A stretch of 7,480 nt of DNA from positions 1 through 7,480 of the forward strand of contig JAISFJ010000090.1 of NCBI GenBank assembly GCA_031263665.1, written 5' to 3'. The notes under the pieces are model-generated. The model was not told the origin of the DNA, searched no databases, and was given only the letters and a program-made list of their open reading frames with translations. Origin of the DNA: Coriobacteriales bacterium (lineage in GTDB: Bacteria > Actinomycetota > Coriobacteriia > Coriobacteriales > UBA8131). A program made the translations under genes and the position numbers. Numbering within the stretch: position 1 is the first letter of the stretch; each line of letters starts with the position of its first letter. This document shows positions 1 through 6,978 of the stretch, one piece after another.

Positions 1-1159
1 CGATGGGCATGGTGATACGTTTGGGCATGGTAATGGGAACCATGGACCAGATAACACCAGAGGTGTAACCGCTTTCAAAACCTAAGAGCACCAGGTAATA
101 GGGGAGGTACTCATAGGGAACCATGAAGGCGAAGATATACAAAAACGCCAGGCAGGCCGCGATGATGGCCATGATGTTTCTGGCTTTGATGCTGGAGAAT
201 CGCTTGAGAAGAAAGCCCGTTATAACCGAGACGGGGATGGCGGTAACAAAGCCTATCGACGAAAGCGAGCCGCTGGTGATGCCCGCTTGCTCCGCGGCTG
301 CCGCTGGACTCAAACCCTGCGCGATGAGACGGGGTACCTCGATACTTTGCACATAGGTGGGGACCCACGTGAATACGCACAGTGACGCGCCCAAAATCAG
401 ACAGAAGCCCGCTCCAAACAGCCACATACGCCAAACCTTAAAGCCTTCGAGAATCGAGGGGCGGTGCCTGAGTTTCTCGCCTGCCCTGCGTCGCGCGGCC
501 ATCTTTCGGTCACGGCCGGTGCGCGGCTTTTGCACGATGAGGGCGAAAACGATAAAAGCCAGCAGCGCCAATACGTCCGCGAACCACCACCAGGCGTGCC
601 AGTTATGCGCATCTCCCGTAAAGGCGACGGCGATGGGCACTCCGATGTTGTAGGCCAAAGTCGCGCCCGTGACATACCATAGGTTCCACAGGCCCATCGG
701 CAAACCCGCCTTTTCGCGGGGAAAATACATGGAGATGATGGTGGTGGCAACGGTTCCCATCATGGCCACGCCGATGCCTTCGAGTATGCGTCCCACGAGC
801 AGTTGGGACACATGAGTGGTGGTGAGTGCCCCAACCGCGCAACCGATGACCATAAATCCGATGCCCACCAAGCCGATGGGCTTAGGGCCAAAGCGATTGA
901 TAAGGAATGCCGCCGGAAACGCGGTGATGACGCCGGCTACGGCGATAATCGACATCAGCCAACCGGCTTGTCCCATATTGCCGTCAAAGAACTCGTAGGC
1001 CAGCCCGCCCATGAAGGTCGGTACCTTAAACTGATTCATGATGACTATGATGCCCGCAAAGAGCAGGGCGCAGAGCACTATCCAGCCTTTGCGCTGGATG
1101 TCTTTATCCGCTAAAACTTCAGCATCCTGACGGGCTTTGGGGTGCAGGTTATCTGGCAT
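1..1159 (-). CDS. MFS transporter, C-terminus beyond window
   Basis: This is a major facilitator superfamily carrier, expected in the cytoplasmic membrane, that moves a small solute by uniport, symport or antiport. It reads open from ATG at 1159 to the left edge, giving 386 visible residues (start MPDNLHPK). The start is set by AAAGGA 7-12 bases upstream. About 25 soluble residues precede the first membrane segment (about 26-46). An MFS motif A-like loop follows TM2 (FLINRFGPKP, about 85-94), and a TM4 segment reads GRILEGIGVAMMG. After TM5 there is a loop rich in Trp (NWHAWWWF, about 186-193), and the central cytoplasmic loop is strongly basic (about 211-233). At least ten helices are visible; the last one or two lie outside. 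It is the last visible gene of the operon, 93 bases after another MFS gene and behind a strong hairpin. The family is clear, but the substrate is unknown; the operon suggests the substrate or product of the molybdoenzyme. Confidence 0.9.
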   Translation of the reverse strand, partial: MPDNLHPKARQDAEVLADKDIQRKGWIVLCALLFAGIIVIMNQFKVPTFMGGLAYEFFDGNMGQAGWLMSIIAVAGVITAFPAAFLINRFGPKPIGLVGIGFMVIGCAVGALTTTHVSQLLVGRILEGIGVAMMGTVATTIISMYFPREKAGLPMGLWNLWYVTGATLAYNIGVPIAVAFTGDAHNWHAWWWFADVLALLAFIVFALIVQKPRTGRDRKMAARRRAGEKLRHRPSILEGFKVWRMWLFGAGFCLILGASLCVFTWVPTYVQSIEVPRLIAQGLSPAAAAEQAGITSGSLSSIGFVTAIPVSVITGFLLKRFSSIKARNIMAIIAACLAFLYIFAFMVPYEYLPYYLVLLGFESGYTSGVIWSMVPITMPKRITMPI

Positions 1160-1208
1160 ATCAAGTCCTTTCTCCGAATGGGATACAGCACTTTTGCGTA
1201 GAGAGAGG

Positions 1209-1240
1209 AGTGGCGCAGGAGGAGGCTCCCCTGCGCCACT
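1209..1240 (-). other. Intercistronic hairpin between two MFS genes
   Basis: A perfect inverted repeat: AGTGGCGCAGG at 1209-1219 pairs with CCTGCGCCACT at 1230-1240. Three further pairs are possible inside past a one-base bulge, leaving a three-base loop. It lies between the stop of the upstream MFS gene and the ribosome binding site of the downstream one. Read on the minus strand it is followed by CCTCTCTCTACG and not by a run of T, so it is not a textbook intrinsic terminator. It may be a weak terminator, an mRNA-stabilising 3' structure, or a means of lowering expression of the last gene. The pairing is seen directly; the role is inferred. Confidence 0.6.
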
Positions 1241-1252
1241 GATGGCGGTTCC

Positions 1253-2710
1253 CTAGCTCTTCTTATCCTCGGGGATGGCCGGAGGCGTGAGGAAAAATGA
1301 GCAGATAAATGCGACTGCGGCTACCGGCAGCACCACCATCCAACAGGCGGTGCCCCAGGCATCGAGGGCGGCACCAACGTTGACACCCTCACCTGCCAAA
1401 GCCGCGAGCTGGCCAGCGCTGGAAACGAGTTGTCCGCCATTAGCCGCGACGGCTCCACCAAACACCGTTGCCATAACCGATTGCCCCGCAAACTGCAAAA
1501 AGGTGACGATGGAAAGTCCAAGGGCTACCGCAGTTGCACCGCCACGACCAACCAAAAGGGGCACGTAGGGGCGGATGGTGCCGACGAGAATCATATTGCC
1601 AATAGCATTGCAAGCCAGATAGGTGTAAAAGATTCCCCAGCCGCTTAAAGGGCCAAGCTGATTGCGGAAGCCCGTAAAGGCGGTCAAGGCCAGTACCAGC
1701 GCGCCAAGGGCAATCAAAATCCACTTGCGATTACGCTTGAGACGGTCATAGATTACCGCAGGAAGCGGTGCCAGGATGCCGAGCGCCGAAGAGATTGAAC
1801 CCCAGAAGGCCGCCTGATTGTTGTCCATGATGCCTGCGCCTACACCCATACCGGCATCACCAAAACCTCCGGCAAAGTAGATGGGCGAATAGGTGGTAAA
1901 GCAGTAATTAACATAATTGAATGCCAACCAGACAATCGCCAACATAATAATTTGGTGCTGCTTGAAAAACGACAGTATCTCTCGTATGGGTCTGGTTTCG
2001 GCCGAGACGCCCGTATTGGTATCGGGAGCTCGGTAGATGAAGATGACCAGCAGCGTTGTGATGACAAGCAGGGCGACCATTATCCACCAGCCAATTTGCG
2101 GGAGACTGTATGCGAAGGGGCCGTGGTCTCCCATGCCACTGGCGCCGGGGAACAGTCCTTTAACAGGGTTAACGATGAGATTGGTGGACAAGATGATGGC
2201 CACGGGTACCCACGTTGCCCAAATGCCCATGGCAAGGCCGCGGACTTTTCCCGGAAACCATGTAGTGATGGCGGTCGGTGAAGTAACGCCAACCAAGCCA
2301 ACACCTAAGCCGACAATAAAACGGGCGGCTAATAACAGGGTAAAATTGCCGGCGCCTGGCTGACCGCTGCCAGCTGACAGCGCCATCAGTATCCCACCGA
2401 TAATCACCAGAATGGCTCCTAAAACCAACGTGTTCTTAACGTTGAGCTTCTTAACTAAGATGGTTGCGAATACCGCACCGACGAGAGCACCGAATGAAAC
2501 CATGCTCATCGTCTGACCTACGCTGGATACTTTGGTGAAGTCTCCTCCAAGAAATACCGCCAGGATGGTGTTGTCTGACAGCATGGGTGGTAGCGAAAAC
2601 CACAAAATGGGCACGGCGAGACTTAAGAGATAGACAACTATCAGCATGAGCCAGGCTTTACCCGATGCCTTTTCCTCGGTTGTTTGGTCCGTACGTGTTT
2701 GTGTGGACAT
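1253..2710 (-). CDS. MFS transporter, 12 membrane segments
   Basis: A complete 485-residue major facilitator superfamily carrier of the cytoplasmic membrane. The start at 2710 (MSTQTRTDQT) follows TAAGGAGGAAAA, an excellent ribosome binding site. A polar N-terminal tail of about 18 residues precedes TM1 (about 20-44). The region after TM4 reads ITTWFPGKVRGLAMGIWATW (about 148-167). This resembles the TM4-TM5 signature of anion and small-molecule carriers of the CynX/NarK-like MFS groups, but that is not enough to name a substrate. TM6 ends near 226, and a cytoplasmic loop with an RPIREILSFFKQ stretch joins the two halves. TM8-TM12 run from about 300 to 475. Loops at 180-203, 281-299 and 418-448 are longer than usual. 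The gene is 34 bases after the amidohydrolase-like gene. A second, clearly different MFS gene follows, so one may import the substrate and the other export the product, or they may differ in specificity. Confidence 0.92.
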   Translation of the reverse strand: MSTQTRTDQTTEEKASGKAWLMLIVVYLLSLAVPILWFSLPPMLSDNTILAVFLGGDFTKVSSVGQTMSMVSFGALVGAVFATILVKKLNVKNTLVLGAILVIIGGILMALSAGSGQPGAGNFTLLLAARFIVGLGVGLVGVTSPTAITTWFPGKVRGLAMGIWATWVPVAIILSTNLIVNPVKGLFPGASGMGDHGPFAYSLPQIGWWIMVALLVITTLLVIFIYRAPDTNTGVSAETRPIREILSFFKQHQIIMLAIVWLAFNYVNYCFTTYSPIYFAGGFGDAGMGVGAGIMDNNQAAFWGSISSALGILAPLPAVIYDRLKRNRKWILIALGALVLALTAFTGFRNQLGPLSGWGIFYTYLACNAIGNMILVGTIRPYVPLLVGRGGATAVALGLSIVTFLQFAGQSVMATVFGGAVAANGGQLVSSAGQLAALAGEGVNVGAALDAWGTACWMVVLPVAAVAFICSFFLTPPAIPEDKKS

Positions 2711-2744
2711 TTTTCCTCCTTAGATGTTGTGGAACAAGCGGCTT

Positions 2745-3794
2745 TTACAGGGGCAGATTAAACATGCTCTTCGCGTTGTTGTAGAACATGAGCGCGCGTT
2801 CTTCTTCGGTGACATCGAGGCTCTTTACACATTCGATACCCTGGCTCATCCACCCGTAAAAGACTGGCCAGGACGACCCAAAGAGCAGGTGGTCAGCCCC
2901 ACAGACCTTAACCGCGCACTCGACCTGCGCCTTGCCCCAGGAATGGGGGTGGGTCATATCAAAGAAGATATTGTTTTTCAGGTAGGCTTCGATTTCTTTT
3001 GCGCCGGTGGTGGACAGGCGCTGCATTGCTTCTTTTTTGGGCGATACGTGCGGTGTCATGATTTCGGCGTTGGCGAACCAGTTGCCGCCAAACATGGTGT
3101 GGATGAACTTGAGGTTGGGGTACTTGTCAAATATGCCGCTGAACAGTTCGCGACCCACCGCTGTTGCCTGGTCGGTGATGCGGCCCAGCTCGCGGCGCAG
3201 GTTGGTGTAATCGAGGATGGATTGCGGGTAGGGCGGCAGGGGAGTGTGGTGTACGACAACGGGGACGTCCAGGTCGCTGATGACTTTTAGCAGCGGGTCG
3301 AAGGCCTCATCATCTAAATAGAGCTGCCCATAATGGCAGGCGAGCTGTACGCCTACGGCTCCGAGTTCTTTGACGCAACGCTCAAGCTCGTAGATGTTTT
3401 CCTTAAAGTTCCAGGGCGGGATGCAGGCGGTGGAAAACAGGCGCCCCTCGGATTCCTGTACGATTTTATACGCGTTGTCGTTGACCTCTTTGCAGGTTTC
3501 CACGCGCAGCCATTCCTGCCAGACCGGTACGCGCATGATGCCATAGTCCACGCCGGCGTCGTCCATCGCTGCGAGCTTGGAGGCGGCGGAGTAGTCGCCT
3601 TCCACGTAATTGAGGTTGGAATATCCTTTGGGATACTCAAGATTCATCTGCTTCTTGCCGTTTTCCATCTCAAAAACTTCGGCGACCCAGCCATACGAAC
3701 GTGGTGCGGTCGAGAGAAAGCCATCGCGGATTTTCTCGTTTGTGAAGAAGTCCTCAGGGATATGATGGATGTTGATGTCGATAATCTTGCTCAT
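2745..3794 (-). CDS. Amidohydrolase-2 family protein with altered metal site
   Basis: A 349-residue soluble TIM-barrel protein of the amidohydrolase-2 group (the family of ACMSD and gamma-resorcylate decarboxylase). I choose MSKIIDINIHH at 3794 because AAAGGAGA lies 11 bases upstream; an open extension to 4016 would only read out of frame through the ferredoxin gene. Family landmarks are in order: the N-terminal metal strand (6-13), LDVPVVVHHTP (175-185), YPNLKFIHTMFGGNW (225-239), DHLLFGSSWP (301-310) and a C-terminal YNNAKSMFNL (338-347). Several usual metal ligands are changed: HxH reads N8-x-H10, the His of HxGG is Met234, and the Asp of GSDyP is Ser308. His10 and His182 remain, and His232 lies two residues before the Met. 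Members normally catalyse non-oxidative decarboxylation or hydrolysis. This one may use a different mechanism, bind without catalysis, or assist the molybdoenzyme. Fold call strong; activity unknown. Confidence 0.88.
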   Translation of the reverse strand: MSKIIDINIHHIPEDFFTNEKIRDGFLSTAPRSYGWVAEVFEMENGKKQMNLEYPKGYSNLNYVEGDYSAASKLAAMDDAGVDYGIMRVPVWQEWLRVETCKEVNDNAYKIVQESEGRLFSTACIPPWNFKENIYELERCVKELGAVGVQLACHYGQLYLDDEAFDPLLKVISDLDVPVVVHHTPLPPYPQSILDYTNLRRELGRITDQATAVGRELFSGIFDKYPNLKFIHTMFGGNWFANAEIMTPHVSPKKEAMQRLSTTGAKEIEAYLKNNIFFDMTHPHSWGKAQVECAVKVCGADHLLFGSSWPVFYGWMSQGIECVKSLDVTEEERALMFYNNAKSMFNLPL

Positions 3795-3804
3795 CGTAGT
3801 GCCA

Positions 3805-3812
3805 TCTCCTTT
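3805..3812 (-). promoter_or_regulatory. RBS fixing the amidohydrolase start
   Basis: AAAGGAGA on the minus strand, with 11 bases between GGAG and the ATG at 3794. It supports MSKIID as the true N-terminus over the longer open frame, whose extra 74 residues overlap the ferredoxin gene and look like out-of-frame translation. Confidence 0.7.
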
Positions 3813-3862
3813 CTTGTTGCCTTTGCTTGTTTGTATGCCCACGCGTGGTATTCGGCTCAACT

Positions 3863-4201
3863 TCAGCCTTCCTTCAACGCGACGACAAACTGCTTCTCGC
3901 GAAAAATCTTTCTCGCGAGTTCTTCGGTGGTGCCATACTCGAGTGAGCGCGACTGGCAGTGCTGGGCGCAAGCGGGCTGTTTGCCCTTGGCAACGCGGTC
4001 TTCGCACAGGTCGCACCAGTTGGTGAACTGAGGGATAAAATCGTATTGGTAGTTCTTCTCGCCTATCTTGAGAGGGCCGAGTTTGCCCACCTTGATGCCA
4101 AATTCTTTTTCGGAAAACCCCTTTTCCTGTTGACAGGCGAGCACGCAGGCCTCACATCCGGTGCAATACTCGACGTCTACCAAAAATCCTTTGAAAGCCA
4201 T
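3863..4201 (-). CDS. Small 4Fe-4S dicluster ferredoxin, electron-transfer subunit
   Basis: A 112-residue cytoplasmic iron-sulfur protein that probably passes electrons to or from the molybdoenzyme encoded just upstream. It has eight cysteines in two motifs: C13-x2-C16-x2-C19-x3-C23 (YCTGCEACVLAC) and C63-x2-C66-x11-C78-x3-C82 (CDLCEDRVAKGKQPACAQHC). This is the arrangement of DmsB/NrfC-type beta subunits, but those usually carry four motifs in about 200 residues; here only the outermost kind of motif pair is present, enough for two clusters. In this fold, cysteines are typically swapped between motifs to form each cluster. The usual Pro after the last Cys is Gln83. No signal peptide or membrane segment is seen, matching a soluble partner. 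AGAGGAGG lies 3 bases before the ATG. The gene begins 36 bases after the molybdoenzyme stop and ends 68 bases before the amidohydrolase start. Confidence 0.9.
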   Translation of the reverse strand: MAFKGFLVDVEYCTGCEACVLACQQEKGFSEKEFGIKVGKLGPLKIGEKNYQYDFIPQFTNWCDLCEDRVAKGKQPACAQHCQSRSLEYGTTEELARKIFREKQFVVALKEG

Positions 4202-4217
4202 ATGCCTCCTCTTTTCT

Positions 4218-4238
4218 GTTCGTCGTTGTTAGACGAAC
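4218..4238 (-). other. Intercistronic hairpin after molybdoenzyme stop
   Basis: A perfect inverted repeat: GTTCGTC at 4218-4224 pairs with GACGAAC at 4232-4238 around a 7-base loop. On the minus strand the stem begins inside the TAG stop codon of the molybdoenzyme gene and ends just before the ferredoxin ribosome binding site. No T run follows. It could protect the upstream message from 3' decay or tune the ratio of the two subunits. The pairing is seen; the role is inferred. Confidence 0.45.
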
Positions 4239-6817
4239 TATTTCACCTGGGGAACATCTGAGACGTTGGATACCGGAGGTTCCTCCTTGCCAATCTGACA
4301 AATCATGGCCTTGTAGTTGGCGCCAAAACCCGAAACACCGGCCGGCAGCGGAACAAGGTTGTTGCAGTTGGATTCGAATACGCCATAGGGGCCCGCTGGG
4401 TCTGCCTTGTCGTCACCATGCCCGCGCTCAGGAAACCACCAGGCGTGCTCGCATTGGAGGACGCGCGGGTCGTAAGTATCATTGAAGCTGGTTTTGTAGT
4501 AACACTTGCCGTGGTTGTTCCATATCCATATCCATTCGCCTTCCTCGATGTCATAGCTCGCGGCGGTTTCAGGATGAATATAAACAAGCGGGTCGGGATG
4601 CAGGGCGCGCAGCTTTTTTATCTGACGGTGTTCGCTATGAAAGAAGTGGGGAACGCGCGCACCGGTGGTGAGGATGAGCGGATATTCCCGCGCCAGTTCA
4701 GGGTCGGAATAGGGGCTCTCGATGGGCTCAACATAGGCAGGCAGAGGGTCGAGGCCACCTCCCGCGTATTGGAATACCATGGAATATATCTCGGCGCGTC
4801 CGGTCGGTGTCGTAAAGCCCAGGCTGCCGTCGCCGCGCAAATCCCCGGTCTCATATTTGCGGTACTTGAACTCCGGTATTTTCCAGACGGAGTGCTGGAG
4901 CTCCTTCCATGTGAAGCCACCGTCCTTGAGCGCATAGTCCCACATCTGCTCGACCGTCTCCCACGGATAGGCGATGTCTTGGTAACGCACGCCTTGGGTG
5001 ACATCGACGCTCAGGTGGTACTGATTTTCAAGTTTTTCGACCGTTTCCCAATTCACGCCCGGGACGGGTGTGTCGCGATTGATGTCTGAGCGGGGAATCT
5101 TGGGTGCCGCTCTTTCGCCCTCATCAGCTATGACGGTACCGGGAACAATGCCCTCGCGGGTGATGCGCTTTCCCAGTTCCAAAAAGATGGTCTGGTCGGG
5201 CCGTGTTTCGCCGAGTGGCTCGATGGATTGATTGATGCAGCTAATGGAGTAGGGATTAAGACCGCCAAAACCGATGCGCTCAGCCCAGGTTGTGACGGGC
5301 AATACCACATCTGCCAACGCGAACATTGAGGGGTTCATGAACAAATCGGACCAGACGATGAACTCCAACTTCTCGCGGTACCAACGCTCCATCTGCATCT
5401 TGGTCTGGGCGCCCATGCAGGCGGTGAAGTTATTGGTGACAAAGTAGGCGGCCTTAAATTGGTAGGGCCCGTAAAGGCCGTCGTCGGTTCCGGGCTCATG
5501 TTCCCATGATTCGAAGGTGGCATTGGAGCTGAGGTTTTTGAAGCCGACGCCAAACAGCGGATACCTGTCCGCGCCCATGCGTTTGCCGGGTTCTTCTTCA
5601 GGAGTGAGCAGCTCTTCGTAACCCCAGGTTCCCGTCCAGTTGGGCTGGGCTATTCCCCAACAGGCTCTGCCGATGACATTGCCACCGGGCACATCGAGGT
5701 TGCCCGTGATGGTCCAAAGCGCAACGACGGCATGGGCGGCCTGTTGCCCTCCGGTCTGCTGGTCGAGGGCCACGCCCCATTGGATAGCGGCTGGCTTGGA
5801 TGTGGCGTAGAGTCGGGCGACGCGACGGATGTCTTCTAAGGGAACCCAGGACTTCTCCGCCAAATCCTCAAGGTCATAGTCCTTACAGCGCTCGGCCACC
5901 TGCTCCAAACCGTGGACCCACATGTCACAGAACTCGGCGTCATAGAGTTCTTCTTCAATAATGATTTTGAGCATCGCCATTGCCAGCGCGCCATCGCCGC
6001 CGGGGCGAACGCGAAGCCAGTTTTCGCCAGCACGGGCAGCCAGCCAGGTGAGCTGCGGGTCGATGACGGCCACCTTCATACCGCGCTGCATGAGGTCGGT
6101 GAACCAATGGCCAAAAAAGCCATCGGCGTTGGCGTAAAAGGGATTATGCCCCCAGACGATGCAGAGCTCAGGGACTACATAACGCGGGTCATCATAGCGC
6201 AAGGGCAGAAACTGCGAACAATCCATGACCGCGGCGTCTCCGAGCATACAGGCCATCGACGCGATGCGGGGCAGATAACAGGAGTTGCCGGCGAAATAGG
6301 GAACGCCTTCGTTGGGGCTGCCCAGACAGGCATTGAGGCGGGTGACCTGGTGAATATCGCGACCGGTGCCCTGACACATCATGATGGTTTCTGGCCCGTA
6401 GGTGCCTGAGATGCGCTTGAATTCCTGTTCGATGATGTCGTAGGCCTCGTCCCAACTGATGCGCTCAAACGCGTCTTTCCCACGATTTACGCGCGCGCGC
6501 TTCATGGGATACATCAGGCGGTCCTCATGGTAGACCACGTCGGTCATCGCAAGACAACGACTGCACAAACGCCCCTGGTTATAGGGGTTTTCGGGGTCGC
6601 CCTCCACCTTGACGAGCTTTCCATCCTTAACGTACTGCAAAACCCCGCAGGCGTTATGACAACCGGGAGCCGACCGTGCATGACCGCGGATGACCGTGTA
6701 GCCGTCCTCCTCCCATTGAATCGGTCGCGTATCCGCAAAAACATCGGTGCGCTCAGGGAGCATGCCTCCGTAAATGTCTGACAAAGCCTGAATCGAGGCC
6801 ACATTCTGCTCACCCAT
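4238..6817 (-). CDS. Molybdopterin-dependent oxidoreductase, DMSO reductase superfamily
   Basis: An 859-residue catalytic subunit binding a bis-molybdopterin-guanine-dinucleotide Mo or W centre. No twin-arginine signal is present, so it should be cytoplasmic. The N-terminal cluster region has C53, C57 and C85, with the position of the first usual Cys occupied by Ala50; an extra Cys88 follows. The molybdopterin domain runs from about 95 to 640, with GNSCYLPRIAS at 177-187, where Cys180 aligns by eye with the Mo-ligand Cys of formate dehydrogenase and NapA. The dinucleotide-binding domain starts near 712 (YPLILTTGARVPHFFHS) and holds the AWWFPE motif at 792-797, also known from acetylene hydratase. 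The start at 6817 (MGEQNVAS) is chosen because AAAGGAGG lies 4 bases before it; an ATG at 6832 lacks such a site. Relatives include acetylene hydratase, pyrogallol transhydroxylase and catechol dehydroxylases. The reaction here is unknown; a ferredoxin partner favours reductive or oxidative chemistry on a small organic substrate. Confidence 0.93.
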   Translation of the reverse strand: MGEQNVASIQALSDIYGGMLPERTDVFADTRPIQWEEDGYTVIRGHARSAPGCHNACGVLQYVKDGKLVKVEGDPENPYNQGRLCSRCLAMTDVVYHEDRLMYPMKRARVNRGKDAFERISWDEAYDIIEQEFKRISGTYGPETIMMCQGTGRDIHQVTRLNACLGSPNEGVPYFAGNSCYLPRIASMACMLGDAAVMDCSQFLPLRYDDPRYVVPELCIVWGHNPFYANADGFFGHWFTDLMQRGMKVAVIDPQLTWLAARAGENWLRVRPGGDGALAMAMLKIIIEEELYDAEFCDMWVHGLEQVAERCKDYDLEDLAEKSWVPLEDIRRVARLYATSKPAAIQWGVALDQQTGGQQAAHAVVALWTITGNLDVPGGNVIGRACWGIAQPNWTGTWGYEELLTPEEEPGKRMGADRYPLFGVGFKNLSSNATFESWEHEPGTDDGLYGPYQFKAAYFVTNNFTACMGAQTKMQMERWYREKLEFIVWSDLFMNPSMFALADVVLPVTTWAERIGFGGLNPYSISCINQSIEPLGETRPDQTIFLELGKRITREGIVPGTVIADEGERAAPKIPRSDINRDTPVPGVNWETVEKLENQYHLSVDVTQGVRYQDIAYPWETVEQMWDYALKDGGFTWKELQHSVWKIPEFKYRKYETGDLRGDGSLGFTTPTGRAEIYSMVFQYAGGGLDPLPAYVEPIESPYSDPELAREYPLILTTGARVPHFFHSEHRQIKKLRALHPDPLVYIHPETAASYDIEEGEWIWIWNNHGKCYYKTSFNDTYDPRVLQCEHAWWFPERGHGDDKADPAGPYGVFESNCNNLVPLPAGVSGFGANYKAMICQIGKEEPPVSNVSDVPQVK

Positions 6818-6820
6818 AAA

Positions 6821-6829
6821 ACCTCCTTT
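6821..6829 (-). promoter_or_regulatory. RBS fixing the molybdoenzyme start
   Basis: AAAGGAGG on the minus strand, 4 bases before the ATG at 6817. An in-frame ATG at 6832 would place this sequence inside the coding region (MKGGF), so the downstream start is preferred. Confidence 0.8.
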
Positions 6830-6951
6830 CATTCGGTGAACCCTCAGCTCAAGCCGCCAAAAGCCACTCAGGCCGCCCGCAATCGCTTAAAAGCCGTGGA
6901 TTCGCTACGTTTTGTGGTGCGGTTATGAAAGGAAGTCTAAGAAGTCAGTCT

Positions 6952-6978
6952 TTAACCATATTCCCCGCATATGGTTAA
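6952..6978. promoter_or_regulatory. Perfect inverted repeat, candidate operator
   Basis: TTAACCATAT at 6952-6961 and ATATGGTTAA at 6969-6978 form perfect 10-base arms around a 7-base centre (TCCCCGC), giving a 27-base dyad. The size and A/T-rich arms fit a binding site for a dimeric helix-turn-helix regulator. It lies over the spacer and -10 of the candidate promoter, so a repressor would block polymerase there; an activator is less likely at that position. No regulator gene is in the window. The dyad is seen directly; the operator role is inferred. Confidence 0.65.

Noticed and set aside
1209..1240. Intrinsic terminator ending the operon after the first MFS gene
   Set aside because: The stem is strong, but neither strand has a T run after it and the next gene continues on the same strand with its own ribosome binding site; kept only as a hairpin of unknown role.
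2724..3290. Plus-strand open frame of 188 residues
   Set aside because: It mirrors the C-terminal half of the amidohydrolase-like gene and has no recognisable domain or ribosome binding site.
3839..3848. CCACGCGTGG palindrome between the ferredoxin and amidohydrolase genes
   Set aside because: A 10-base palindrome alone in an intercistronic gap is weak evidence; no promoter boxes flank it convincingly.
3795..4016. Longer amidohydrolase start giving a 423-residue protein
   Set aside because: The extra 74 residues overlap the ferredoxin gene in another frame, look nothing like the family, and the ribosome binding site lies in front of the ATG at 3794.
3333..4031. Plus-strand open frame of 232 residues
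   Set aside because: It runs across the amidohydrolase and ferredoxin genes on the opposite strand and resembles no protein family.
4418..5089. Plus-strand open frame of 223 residues
   Set aside because: It lies entirely opposite the molybdoenzyme gene, which has clear family motifs throughout; the frame is open as a by-product of codon use.
6818..6948. Molybdenum-cofactor or other riboswitch in the leader
   Set aside because: The leader is long enough, but I see none of the conserved core or paired elements needed to support it.
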